From Sphingomonas ginsenosidimutans (GTDB lineage: Bacteria > Pseudomonadota > Alphaproteobacteria > Sphingomonadales > Sphingomonadaceae), in contig NZ_NWVD01000004.1 of NCBI RefSeq assembly GCF_002374835.1, forward strand, positions 124,001 to 188,000: a stretch of DNA of 64,000 bases. The letters are read 5' to 3'. Each line of letters begins with the position of its first letter. Position 1 is the stretch's first letter. A model generated the notes under the pieces. That model saw only the letters and a list, made by a program, of their open reading frames with translations. It was not told the DNA's origin and made no database searches. Positions 17,208 to 25,728 of this stretch are shown piece by piece. Position numbers and translations under genes: made by a program.

Positions 17208-17737
17208 GCCGCTGCCCGCGGGGCGCGCACGATCATCACCGGGATGCTCGCGCCGTCATGGCCGCTGATCTGCAGGACGTAACGACCCGGCGTCAGACGG
17301 AAATCGACCATCTTGCGGATGCCGGTGCACATCGGCCCGTGGCCGTGTGCGCTGGAGGCAAGCGCCCGGCCGGCGCGGACGACGTCGATCCATGCCGGCG
17401 CGCCCAGCGCGACGCGATAGGTGCCGGCGCGTGCGACCTGGAACAGCGCCACCCCGGCATAGGGGGCATTATCCGGCGCGGCGCGGCCCGGCGTCGCCGG
17501 CAGCGTCGCCGCGTCGATGGTGCCAAGCCGCACGTCGGCAGCCTGGCCGATCACCATCACCGGGGCGGAGCGGGTCGTCGCGCCAGCGACCAGCGGCGCG
17601 CGGTTGCTCCATCGCGCCAATTCCGCAGGCATTGCGACGCGTACCGTGGCGCAGCGCGGATCGTTGGCCGGATCCTGGGCGGCGGCGGGAAGGGCGGCAA
17701 GCAGCGCCGGCAGGCACAGCAGCGAAATGGGGCGCAT
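17204..17737 (-). CDS. Secreted protein of unknown function, coupled to cyclophilin
   Basis: A 177-residue protein with a signal peptide (RPISLLCLPALLAALPAAAQ) and two Cys in the mature part that could form a disulfide (DPRCATV and GPMCTGI). The second half (ALFQVARAGTYRVALGAPAWIDVV, then FRLTPGRYVLQISGHDG) looks like a beta-sandwich of the kind found in periplasmic carbohydrate- or ligand-binding proteins. Similar short sphingomonad proteins are sometimes annotated as homogentisate dioxygenase, but nothing here supports that enzyme. The ATG at 17737, six bases after AAGGAG, is preferred to the GTG just upstream. It may be a folding client of the cyclophilin. Confidence 0.7.
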   Translation of the reverse strand: MRPISLLCLPALLAALPAAAQDPANDPRCATVRVAMPAELARWSNRAPLVAGATTRSAPVMVIGQAADVRLGTIDAATLPATPGRAAPDNAPYAGVALFQVARAGTYRVALGAPAWIDVVRAGRALASSAHGHGPMCTGIRKMVDFRLTPGRYVLQISGHDGASIPVMIVRAPRAAA

Positions 17738-17862
17738 CACGATCTCCTTCTACGGGCGCAGCGGGGCTCTTGCCAGCCATCTGTGGCGAAGGCGGGGCGA
17801 TGCAACAAAGTACCGCGCCGCCGGTTGACCGGTCACGGCGAACTGACGTGGGGACAGGATCG

Positions 17863-18174
17863 ATGGACGACAAGACGGGCAATTTCGGCGTCGATGCCGC
17901 AGCGGCGATGAAGGCCGGCGGCGAACGGATCGCCGGGCAATCGTCGGCGCTGGGCGTGACGATGATCGATCAGGCGCAGGCCAATGCGCAGGAAGCGTTC
18001 GCCGCGATGCGCGCCGCGGCGCAGGCCAAGGACTTGTCCGAGGTGATGCAGATCCAGGGCGATTACCTGCGCGCGCAGGGCAAGAGATCGATGGATCAGG
18101 CGCGTCAGATCGGCGAGCTGATCATGTCGTTCGGCCGCGCCGCCGTTACACCGCCTCCGCGTCGCGAGGAGTGA
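17863..18174 (+). CDS. Phasin family protein
   Basis: A 103-residue helical protein. The segment DQAQANAQEAFAAMRAAAQAKDLSEVMQIQGDYLRAQ, then QARQIGEL, is the typical phasin pattern of long amphipathic helices with 'AKDLxEVMxLQxD'. Phasins coat polyhydroxyalkanoate granules; some act as general helix-bundle chaperones. The ATG at 17863 has GGGGACAGG upstream; an earlier in-frame ATG at 17800 lacks such a site. It is divergent from the secreted protein at 17204-17737 and convergent with the GNAT gene, eight bases away. Confidence 0.87.
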   Translation: MDDKTGNFGVDAAAAMKAGGERIAGQSSALGVTMIDQAQANAQEAFAAMRAAAQAKDLSEVMQIQGDYLRAQGKRSMDQARQIGELIMSFGRAAVTPPPRREE

Positions 18175-18181
18175 CGCGGCG

Positions 18182-18682
18182 CTAGGCCAACGCGCGCGCC
18201 AGCAATACCAGATCATGCGCGCGTCCCGATCCGTCGCGGACGTGCGCGCGCAGCCGCGCCTCGGTTTCGAAGCCGAGGGCCTGGAACAGCGCGATCGCCC
18301 CCGCCTGATCGGCGGTCATCGCTGCGGTCAGCTTCGAGAGCGCGCGGTTGGTAGCAACGCGCATGATCCCTTCCAGCAGGTCGCGCCCCAGCCCCGCGCC
18401 GCGCCGGTCGGCGGCGACCAGCAGGCGGATTTCGCCGACATGCGCGCTCCATCCCAGCGGATCGCGGACCAGCGCGGCGGTACCGACCAGCATGTCATCC
18501 TCCAGCGCGACCAGCCCGTCGATCCAACCGTCCTCGATCGCGGTCAGCCACGCGGCGATGACGCGCGGTTGGCGCAGGTCGCGGCCCAGGAACAGCAGGT
18601 CGTGTTCGGGCAGGGCGTTGGCGAACGCCTGCATCGCCAGCCGGTCGTCGGCGCGAAAGCGGCGAATCCGATAATGTCCCAT
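18182..18682 (-). CDS. GNAT family N-acetyltransferase
   Basis: A 166-residue protein with the GNAT fold. The acetyl-CoA pyrophosphate loop is visible as RRGAGLGRDLLEG (R/QxxGxG/A), preceded by the strand HVGEIRLLVA and followed by the late helix AIALFQALGFE. The N-terminal IRRFRADDRLAM is also typical. The substrate (an amine of an amino acid, peptide or small molecule) cannot be inferred. It lies alone between phasin and the efflux operon. Confidence 0.87.
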   Translation of the reverse strand: MGHYRIRRFRADDRLAMQAFANALPEHDLLFLGRDLRQPRVIAAWLTAIEDGWIDGLVALEDDMLVGTAALVRDPLGWSAHVGEIRLLVAADRRGAGLGRDLLEGIMRVATNRALSKLTAAMTADQAGAIALFQALGFETEARLRAHVRDGSGRAHDLVLLARALA

Positions 18683-18740
18683 CTGCGCCGCTCCCGGTTA
18701 CGCCCGGAACGTCCGCGACCCGGGCGACGCCGTCAAGCCG

Positions 18741-20285
18741 CTATGGTTGCTGGCTTTGCTGCGGCGATGCTGCGCCCGGCGTCGCAACATCGCGCAGGAC
18801 CGGTCCGTCGGCGGACGCGTCCAGCAGCGAATCGCCGCCGAGCACACGGTACAACGTGACCAGATTGGTCGCGCGCGCCAGCTGTGTCGACACCAGCGTC
18901 CGCCGTGCGCTGTACAGCTGGCGCTGCGCATCCAGCGCGGAGAGGAAGGTGTCGATTCCGCCGCGATAGCGCGCGGTGTTGAGCGTCGCGGTATCCTGCG
19001 CCGCGCGGTAGAAACGCTGGTTGGCGGCCAGCTGATCCGCGATCGTCCCGCGCCGCGCTAGCGCGTCGGCGACCTCGCGGAACGCGGTCTGGATTGTCCC
19101 TTCGTAGCCGGCGAGCGCGGCGTCGCGCTGCGCCTGGCTGAGCGCGACATTGGCGCGCGCGGCGCCCCCTGCGAAGATCGGATAGCTGGCGCTGGGCGCG
19201 ACCGAATAATTGAACGCCCCGCCGGTGAAGAGGCTGGACAAGGCGTTGCTGGCGAAGCCGAGCAGCCCGGTCAGCGAGATGCGCGGGAACAGCGCGGCGC
19301 GCGCGGCGCCGATCTGGGCGTTGGCGGCGCGCAGCGTATATTCGGCCTGCACCACGTCCGGCCGGCGCAGCAGGACGCCGGAATCCAGCCCGGCAGGCAA
19401 TTCCCCGACGGTCGCGGCCGCTTCCTCGATCCCGCGCGGCAGCAGCGCGGGATCGACGGGCGCGCCGACCAGCAGTTGCAGCGCGTTGACGTCCTGTGCG
19501 AGCGCGGTGCGCTGTTGCGCCAGATCGGCCTCCGCCGTGGCGAGCACCTGTTCGGCCTGGCGCAGGTCGGTGCGCGGCGCGATTCCGCCGCGACGGCGCG
19601 CATCGGTCAGCCGGACATTGTCGCGCGCATTCTGCGCGGTCTGCTGCGCGACGTCGAACAGGCTCTGGTCGGCGGCATAGTTGAGCCACGCGGTGGCGAT
19701 GTCGCCGACCAGCGTCAGCCGCGTCGCGCGCGCGGCGGCTTCCTGCGCGAAATAGCGCGCCTGCGCCGCTTGCGTCAGCGAGCGGACGCGGCCGAACAGG
19801 TCGATCTCGAACGCGGTGACACCCAGCTGCGCCTGGAACGTGCTGCGCCCGCCGCCCGTCACGACGGTGGTGCCGCCCGTACCGGTTCCCCCGGTCCCGG
19901 TCCCGGTGCCGGTTCCAGAACCGGGCAGGATCGTCGTGCCGCCGGTGCCGCCGTCGCGATAGCTGTAGCCGACGTTGGCGTTCACCTGCGGCAACAGGTC
20001 GGCGCGCTGGATGCGATATTGCGCGCGCGCCGCCTCGATATTGGCGACGGCGATGCGCAGGTCGCGATTGTTCGCCAGGGCCGAGTCGATCAGGCGTTGC
20101 AGCCGCGCATCGCGGAAGATGTCGCGATAGGTGACGGTCGGAAGCGTCGTCTCGCTCTGCCGCAGATAGGCATCGCCGGTCGGCCATGATGGCGGCACCG
20201 GCGCGGCGGGGCGGACATAGGTGGGTGCCATCGAGCAGGCCGGCAGCGCGACCGCCAGGAGCAGCGGGGACAGGCGGCGGATCAT
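18741..20285 (-). CDS. RND efflux outer-membrane channel lipoprotein (NodT/OprM family)
   Basis: A 514-residue TolC-like factor. The signal peptide ends in LPAC, a lipobox, so the mature protein is anchored in the outer membrane. It contains two related OEP domains with long helices (VANIEAARAQYRIQRADLLPQ and YTLRAANAQIGAARAALFPR). An unusual Gly/Thr-rich insertion (residues ~115-145, repeats of GTG/GTGTG) lies in an extracellular or periplasmic loop of the first half. It is the last gene of the adaptor-permease-channel operon; its ATG overlaps the permease stop (ATGA). Confidence 0.95.
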   Translation of the reverse strand: MIRRLSPLLLAVALPACSMAPTYVRPAAPVPPSWPTGDAYLRQSETTLPTVTYRDIFRDARLQRLIDSALANNRDLRIAVANIEAARAQYRIQRADLLPQVNANVGYSYRDGGTGGTTILPGSGTGTGTGTGGTGTGGTTVVTGGGRSTFQAQLGVTAFEIDLFGRVRSLTQAAQARYFAQEAAARATRLTLVGDIATAWLNYAADQSLFDVAQQTAQNARDNVRLTDARRRGGIAPRTDLRQAEQVLATAEADLAQQRTALAQDVNALQLLVGAPVDPALLPRGIEEAAATVGELPAGLDSGVLLRRPDVVQAEYTLRAANAQIGAARAALFPRISLTGLLGFASNALSSLFTGGAFNYSVAPSASYPIFAGGAARANVALSQAQRDAALAGYEGTIQTAFREVADALARRGTIADQLAANQRFYRAAQDTATLNTARYRGGIDTFLSALDAQRQLYSARRTLVSTQLARATNLVTLYRVLGGDSLLDASADGPVLRDVATPGAASPQQSQQP

Positions 20286-23200
20286 CGCGAAGGCTCCGGT
20301 TCCGGGGCGGGCAGCGCGGGGCGACCCTGCGGCGCGGGGAATTGCGGCGGGGTATCGCCGCCGCCGGGGCCGTGCCCATCGTTGCCGTCGCCATCCTCAC
20401 CGCGCGGGCCGGTGCCGCCGCGCAATCCCTTCAGCCCGTCGCGGAAGCCGCGCCGTACCAGCACGAAGAACAACGGGATATAGAACACCGCCAGCACCGT
20501 CGCGGTCAGCATCCCGCCGATCACCGACGTGCCGATCGCGATGCGGCTGTTGGCGCCCGCGCCGGTGGAGATGGCGAGCGGCAGCACGCCGAAGATGAAC
20601 GCCAGGCTGGTCATCAGGATCGGGCGCAGCCGGATGCGCGCCGCCTCCAGCGCGGCGTCGATCACGCGCTTGCCCTGGCGTTCGGCCTGTTCGGCGAATT
20701 CGATCATCAGGATCGCGTTCTTCGCCGCCAGCCCCATCGTCGTCAGCAACCCGATCTGGAGATAGACGTCGTTGACCAGCCCGCGCAGCGTGGTGAACAG
20801 CACCGCGCCGATCAACCCCAGCGGGATGATGAGCAGCACCGCAAGCGGGATCGACCAGCTTTCGTACAGCGCCGCGAGGCACAGGAACACGACCAGGATC
20901 GACAGTGCGTAGAGCAGCGGCGCCTGCCCCGACGACAGCCGTTCCTGATAAGACAGCCCCGCCCAGGCGATGCTGGTGCCCGGAATTTGCGCGGCCAGTT
21001 CCTCGATGCGGGTCATCGCGTCGCCCGAACTGCGGCCTGCCGCCCCCTGACCCTGAAGCTCATAGGAGGAAATGCCGTTGAAGCGCGACAGCGTCACCGG
21101 CGCCTGCGTCCAGCTGATCCGTGCGAAGGCGGAGAAGGGCACCATCTGCCCGGCCGACCCGCGGACGAACCACTGGTTCAGGTCCTCCGGCTCGGCGCGA
21201 TAGGGCGCATCGCCCTGCACGAAGACGCGCTTCACCCGGCCGCGGTCGATGAAATCGTTGACGTATCGGCCGCCCCAGGCGGTCGACAGCGTGGTGTTGA
21301 CGTCCGACTGGTTGAGTCCGAGCGCCGACATCTTCTGCTGGTCGATATCAATCTTCAGCGTGCCGACGTCGGGCAGCTCCGAGAGGCGCACGGAGGCGAG
21401 TACCGGATCGGCATTGGCGGCCGCCAGCAGGCGGTCCTTGGCATCGGCGAACGCCTCTTCGCTCAGCCCGCCGCTGTTAAGCAATTCCATCGTGAAGCCG
21501 TTCGACTGCCCCAGCCCGCGGATCGCCGGGGGGACCAGTGCGAACACGCGCGCATCGCGGAAGCCGCGGAACGCGGCGGAGGCGCGCGCGACGATCGCGT
21601 CGGCGGTATTCTCCTTGCCGTGGCGGTCGGCCCAGTCGGCAAAATTGAGGAAGCCCTGACCGGTGTTCTGGCCGCTCGCCCCGCCGCCACCGCCTCCGCT
21701 GACGGTGAACATCGTCGTGACGTTGCTGGCTTCATGCTGCGCGAAATATTGCTCGACCTGCTTCTGCACGTCGAACGTGCGCCCCTGCGTGGCACCTGCG
21801 GGGAGCTGGAACTGGATGCTGGCGCTGCCCTGATCCTCGGTCGGCAGGAAGCCGGTGGGCAGGCGCAGGAACAGCACGGCGAGCAGCGCGACCGTCACCG
21901 CATAGACGATCAGCCAGATCGCCTTGTGATCGATGACGCTGCGCACGCCGGCCTCATACCGCCGCACGCCGCGATCGAACCGGTCGTTGAAGCCGTCGCG
22001 CGCGCGTTCCAGAAGGTGCGCGACGCGCGGCGCCTTGCGCGCGATCCACCCCTGTTCCAGCGGATCGCCCTGTTCGTCGTGCTTCTGCTTCAGCAGCGTC
22101 GCGGTCAGCGCGGGCGACAGGATCAGCGCGACCAGCACCGACAGCACCATCGCCGAGACGATGGTGAGCGAGAACTGGCGATAGATCACGCCCGTGGAGC
22201 CACCGAAGAAGGCCATCGGCAGGAACACCGCCGACAGGACCAGCGCGATCGCGACGAGCGCCACGGTGATCTCGTTCATCGATTCGATCGTCGCCTCGCG
22301 CGGGGTCATGCCGGGGTTCTCCTCCAGCAGCCGCTCGACATTTTCCACCACGACGATCGCATCGTCGACCAGCAGGCCGATCGCCAGCACCAGTCCGAAC
22401 AAGGTCAGCGTGTTGATCGAAAATCCGGCGACGTAGAAAACCGCGAACGTGCCCAGCAGCACCACCGGCACCGCGATCGCGGGGACCAGCGTCGCCCTCC
22501 AGCTCTGCAGGAACACGAACATCACGATGACGACGAGAATGATCGCCTCGAGCAGCGTCTTGACCACTTCCTCGATCGACAGCTTGATGAAGGCGGTGGT
22601 GTCGTTGGCGAAGGCGTAGTTCAGCCCCGGCGGGAAGGATTTCGACGCCTGCTCCACCTGCGCCTTGACCAGTTCGGCGGTCTTGAGCGCGTCGGCGCCC
22701 GGCGCCAGCAGCACGGCCAGCCCCGCGCCGGGGTGGCGATTGACGCGGCTGCGCGCGTTGTAATTCTCTGACCCCAGTTCGATCCGCGCGACGTCGTGCA
22801 GGCGGACGGTGGCGCCGCTGTTCTGCGTCTTGAGGATGATGTTCGCGAATTCCTCCGGCGAGGTGAGCCGCGACTGCGCGGTCACGACCGCGTTCAGCAT
22901 CTGCGTGTCGGGCATCGGCTGCCCGCCGACCTCGCCCGCCGCGACCTCGGCATTCTGGTTCTGGATCGCGGTGACGACGTCGCCGGGCATCAGCTGGAAC
23001 GACGCGAGCTTGGCCGGGTCGAGCCAGATGCGCATCGCATATTGCGAGCCGAACACATTGGTGTCGCCGACGCCCTGGATGCGGCTGAGCGGGTCCTGCA
23101 GGTTCGACGTCAGATAGTCCGACACGTCGCGGTTGGTCAGCTTGTCGGTTTCGTCATAGACGCCGACGATCAGCAGGAAGTCCGGGTTCGACTTGCGGAC

Positions 23201-23584
23201 CACCAGACCCTGTTGCTGCACCTGCTGCGGCAGGCGCGCGACCGCCTGCTGCACCTGGTTCTGCACCTGCACCTGTGCGATGTCGGGGTCGGTACCCTTG
23301 GCAAAGGTGGCGGTGATCGTCACCGATCCGCGGCTGGACGACGAGGACTGGAAGTACAGCAGCCCGTCGAGGCCGGACAGCTGCTGTTCGATCACCTGCG
23401 TCACGCTGTTCTGCAGCGTCTGCGCATTGGCGCCGGGGAAGGTGGCACGCACCGACACCTGCGGCGGCGCGACGTCCGGATATTGCGCGATCGGCAACGA
23501 CAGGATCGCGCCGACCCCCGCCAGCATCACGATGATGGCCAGCACCCATGCGAAGATGGGACGATCGATGAAGATGCGGGACAT
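20282..23584 (-). CDS. RND multidrug efflux inner-membrane permease (AcrB/MexB, HAE1 family)
   Basis: An 1100-residue proton-driven pump. The start MSRIFIDRPIFAWVLAI is typical. The proton-relay residues are present: the Asp pair in GLLVDDAIVVVEN (TM4) and the Lys in GLAAKNAILMIEF (TM10). Two large periplasmic porter/docking loops separate the 12 transmembrane helices. The protein is slightly longer than AcrB (1049): the C-terminus carries a ~60-residue Gly/Asp- and Pro-rich tail (GDGNDGHGPGGGDTPPQ), probably disordered in the cytoplasm. No dedicated TetR or MarR regulator gene lies beside the operon. Confidence 0.97.
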   Translation of the reverse strand: MSRIFIDRPIFAWVLAIIVMLAGVGAILSLPIAQYPDVAPPQVSVRATFPGANAQTLQNSVTQVIEQQLSGLDGLLYFQSSSSSRGSVTITATFAKGTDPDIAQVQVQNQVQQAVARLPQQVQQQGLVVRKSNPDFLLIVGVYDETDKLTNRDVSDYLTSNLQDPLSRIQGVGDTNVFGSQYAMRIWLDPAKLASFQLMPGDVVTAIQNQNAEVAAGEVGGQPMPDTQMLNAVVTAQSRLTSPEEFANIILKTQNSGATVRLHDVARIELGSENYNARSRVNRHPGAGLAVLLAPGADALKTAELVKAQVEQASKSFPPGLNYAFANDTTAFIKLSIEEVVKTLLEAIILVVIVMFVFLQSWRATLVPAIAVPVVLLGTFAVFYVAGFSINTLTLFGLVLAIGLLVDDAIVVVENVERLLEENPGMTPREATIESMNEITVALVAIALVLSAVFLPMAFFGGSTGVIYRQFSLTIVSAMVLSVLVALILSPALTATLLKQKHDEQGDPLEQGWIARKAPRVAHLLERARDGFNDRFDRGVRRYEAGVRSVIDHKAIWLIVYAVTVALLAVLFLRLPTGFLPTEDQGSASIQFQLPAGATQGRTFDVQKQVEQYFAQHEASNVTTMFTVSGGGGGGASGQNTGQGFLNFADWADRHGKENTADAIVARASAAFRGFRDARVFALVPPAIRGLGQSNGFTMELLNSGGLSEEAFADAKDRLLAAANADPVLASVRLSELPDVGTLKIDIDQQKMSALGLNQSDVNTTLSTAWGGRYVNDFIDRGRVKRVFVQGDAPYRAEPEDLNQWFVRGSAGQMVPFSAFARISWTQAPVTLSRFNGISSYELQGQGAAGRSSGDAMTRIEELAAQIPGTSIAWAGLSYQERLSSGQAPLLYALSILVVFLCLAALYESWSIPLAVLLIIPLGLIGAVLFTTLRGLVNDVYLQIGLLTTMGLAAKNAILMIEFAEQAERQGKRVIDAALEAARIRLRPILMTSLAFIFGVLPLAISTGAGANSRIAIGTSVIGGMLTATVLAVFYIPLFFVLVRRGFRDGLKGLRGGTGPRGEDGDGNDGHGPGGGDTPPQFPAPQGRPALPAPEPEPSR

Positions 23585-23591
23585 GGGTGCG

Positions 23592-24830
23592 TCAGCCGCC
23601 CTTGCCCGCGCCCGCCGCGCCCTTTTCCTGCTGCATCTTCTTCATCTGTTCGGGCGAGGGTGGCTCGATCCGCTGCGGCGTGTTCGCGGGAACGGCGGTG
23701 ATCGCCGCGCCGGGCTTCAGATCGCGCAGCCCCTGGGTGATGATCCTGTCGCCCGCCTTCAGCCCGGCGGTGACGACCCAATAGGCGCCCTGCGTGCGCG
23801 GCGTGGTAACGGTGCGCTGCTGCGCCTTGCCGTCCGCGCCGACGACGAACAGCGTCGCATGCCCCTGCGGATCGCGGGTGATCGCCTGTTGCGGGACCAG
23901 GAACACGTTCTGCTGGATCGCCTGGGAGAAGGCCGCGCGAACGAACATGCCGGGCAGCAGCAGCCCGTCGGGATTGGGGAAGCGCGCGCGCAGCGTCACC
24001 GCGCCGGTCGACGGATCGACAACCACCTCGGCGAACTCCACCGTGCCGGTGCGGCCATAGTCGCTGCCGTCCTCCAGCTTGAGCCGGACGGTCGCCCGTG
24101 CCGGGGTAACCCCGCCCGACGCCAGCGCGCGGCGCAGTGCCAGCAGGTCGGCGGCCGATTGCTGGATGTCGACGAACATCGGGTCGAGTTGCTGGATCGT
24201 CGCCAGCGGATCGGCCTGCGTCGCACTGACCAGCGCACCGACGGTGAACAGGGAACGCCCGATCCGCCCGGTGATCGGCGCGGGCACGGTGGTGAAGCGC
24301 AGGTTGACGCTGGCGGTTTCCAACTGCGCACGGCTGAGCGCGATGCTGGCCGCGGCCTGCCGCTGCGAGGCGACGGCGTCGGTATAATCCTGCTTGCTGA
24401 CCGCCTCGATCTCGGCGAGCGGCCGGTAACGGTCGGCGCGGACGCGCGCAGCCTCGAACTGCGCCTGCGCGTTGGCGACGCCGGCGCGCGCCTGGTTGGC
24501 GGCGGCGCGATAGAGCGAGGGATCGATCTGGTACAGCGGCTGGCCGCGGCGGACGATCGACCCTTCCGTAAAGAAGCGGCGCTGGATGACGCCCGACACC
24601 TGCGGGCGTACCTCCGAACTCTGGAAGGCGACGGTCCGGCCCGGCAGCTCGCTGACCTGCGCGACCGCGGTCGGCTGGACCACGACGAAGCCGACCTGCG
24701 TCGGGCGACCCTCACCCTGGGCGCCTTTGCCCCTGCCCGGTGCGCCGTCACCGGCACCACACGCGGACAGCGCCAACAAACCGGAGGCGGCCGCGACGCC
24801 CAACGACGCCCGGCCTGACAGCATCCGCAT
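23592..24830 (-). CDS. RND efflux periplasmic adaptor lipoprotein (membrane fusion protein)
   Basis: A ~412-residue AcrA/MexA-type adaptor that bridges the pump and the outer-membrane channel. The signal peptide ends LLALSAC (lipobox), followed by a lipoyl/barrel-sandwich half (VSELPGRTVAFQSSEVRPQVSGVI), an alpha-hairpin (residues ~100-165), the second lipoyl half, a beta-barrel domain and a membrane-proximal domain. The C-terminus is Lys/Gly-rich. The start is ambiguous: ATGs at 24830 and 24824 follow a GAGG, and 24824 has the better spacing; the GTG at 24860 is less likely. First gene of the efflux operon. Confidence 0.93.
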   Translation of the reverse strand: MRMLSGRASLGVAAASGLLALSACGAGDGAPGRGKGAQGEGRPTQVGFVVVQPTAVAQVSELPGRTVAFQSSEVRPQVSGVIQRRFFTEGSIVRRGQPLYQIDPSLYRAAANQARAGVANAQAQFEAARVRADRYRPLAEIEAVSKQDYTDAVASQRQAAASIALSRAQLETASVNLRFTTVPAPITGRIGRSLFTVGALVSATQADPLATIQQLDPMFVDIQQSAADLLALRRALASGGVTPARATVRLKLEDGSDYGRTGTVEFAEVVVDPSTGAVTLRARFPNPDGLLLPGMFVRAAFSQAIQQNVFLVPQQAITRDPQGHATLFVVGADGKAQQRTVTTPRTQGAYWVVTAGLKAGDRIITQGLRDLKPGAAITAVPANTPQRIEPPSPEQMKKMQQEKGAAGAGKGG

Positions 24831-24896
24831 CCGCCTCGTCACCCTTTCATAACCAGCCACGTATCGCCCCGCCGGGACGCGGCCCTACAGGCTCTT

Positions 24897-24930
24897 TGTC
24901 GCAAATGTGTCGCAGGCGGCAACAAATTTT
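24897..24930. promoter_or_regulatory. Repeat cluster upstream of the efflux operon (possible operator)
   Basis: Two TGTCGCA copies (24897-24903 and 24908-24914) are 11 bp apart, one helical turn. The same stretch contains a longer imperfect inverted pair, TTTGTCGC at 24895 and GCAACAAA ending at 24927. It lies 65-100 bp upstream of the adaptor start, where a repressor such as a TetR-family protein would be expected to bind. Function is inferred from position only. Confidence 0.35.
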
Positions 24931-24945
24931 GCCGGACGATCGTAC

Positions 24946-25728
24946 CTAGCCGCGAACGAAGCGCCCCGGGCGGCGTTCCCCCACCGCGTTGATCCCTTCG
25001 CGAAAATCCGCGGTCTGCATCAGCCGGTCCTGCTCGGCGCGCTCGTGGTCGGTGCGCCGCCGCACCGCCTGCGCCAGATCGGCACGCAGCGTGGCGCGCG
25101 TCGCCTCCACCGCCAACGGGGCATTGGCGGCGATTTCGGCGGCGAGGCGGACCGCGGCGGCGCGCACCTCGGCCAGCGGGGCGATTTCATCCACCAGGCC
25201 GTAGCGCAGCGCATCCTCGGCCTTCACCCGCCGCCCGGTCAGCAGCATCACCGCGGCATGTTGCTGTCCCACGACGCGCGGCAAGGTATGTGTGATGCCG
25301 AAGCCGGCGTGGAACCCCAGCGTCACGAAATTGGCGGAGAAGCGCGCTTCCGGTGCGGCGACGCGGAAATCCCCAACCAGCGCCAGGCCCAGCCCGGCGC
25401 CGACCGCGGCACCCTGAACCGCGACGACGACCGGCTTCTTCGTGGCGAACAGCCGGACGGCGGCGGTGTAGAGCGCTGGCGTCTCGCTCTCCCCGCTCTC
25501 GTCGGCGAGCGGCTTTTCGCCCGTCAGGTCGGCACCGCCGCAGAACACCTTGCCCTCCGTCGCCAGCACGATCGCGCGTACGTCGTCGTCACGGTCCAGC
25601 GCCTCGAACGTGTCGGCCAGCGCCTCGACCAGCCGGGCATTGACGTGATTGTGGGGCGCGCGGTCGATCACCACGGTGGCGACGTGATCGGCGGTGGCGA
25701 CGGCAATATGGCGGGTCATGTCATTCAT
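24946..25728 (-). CDS. Enoyl-CoA hydratase/isomerase family protein
   Basis: A 260-residue crotonase-fold protein. The oxyanion-hole segments are visible: AIVLATEGKVFCGGADLTG and VVAVQGAAVGAGLGLAL. One of the two catalytic Glu residues of classical hydratases falls near EARFSANF, and the other position is less clear, so an isomerase or another crotonase reaction is possible. It probably acts in fatty-acid or related acyl-CoA breakdown with the adjacent acyl-CoA dehydrogenase; the genes overlap by four bases (ATGA), the hydratase second. Confidence 0.92.
   Translation of the reverse strand: MNDMTRHIAVATADHVATVVIDRAPHNHVNARLVEALADTFEALDRDDDVRAIVLATEGKVFCGGADLTGEKPLADESGESETPALYTAAVRLFATKKPVVVAVQGAAVGAGLGLALVGDFRVAAPEARFSANFVTLGFHAGFGITHTLPRVVGQQHAAVMLLTGRRVKAEDALRYGLVDEIAPLAEVRAAAVRLAAEIAANAPLAVEATRATLRADLAQAVRRRTDHERAEQDRLMQTADFREGINAVGERRPGRFVRG

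Noticed and set aside
20186..22771. 861-codon frame on the plus strand over the RND permease
   Set aside because: Shadow of the permease coding strand; His/Arg/Gln-rich without any domain, whereas the permease is complete on the minus strand.
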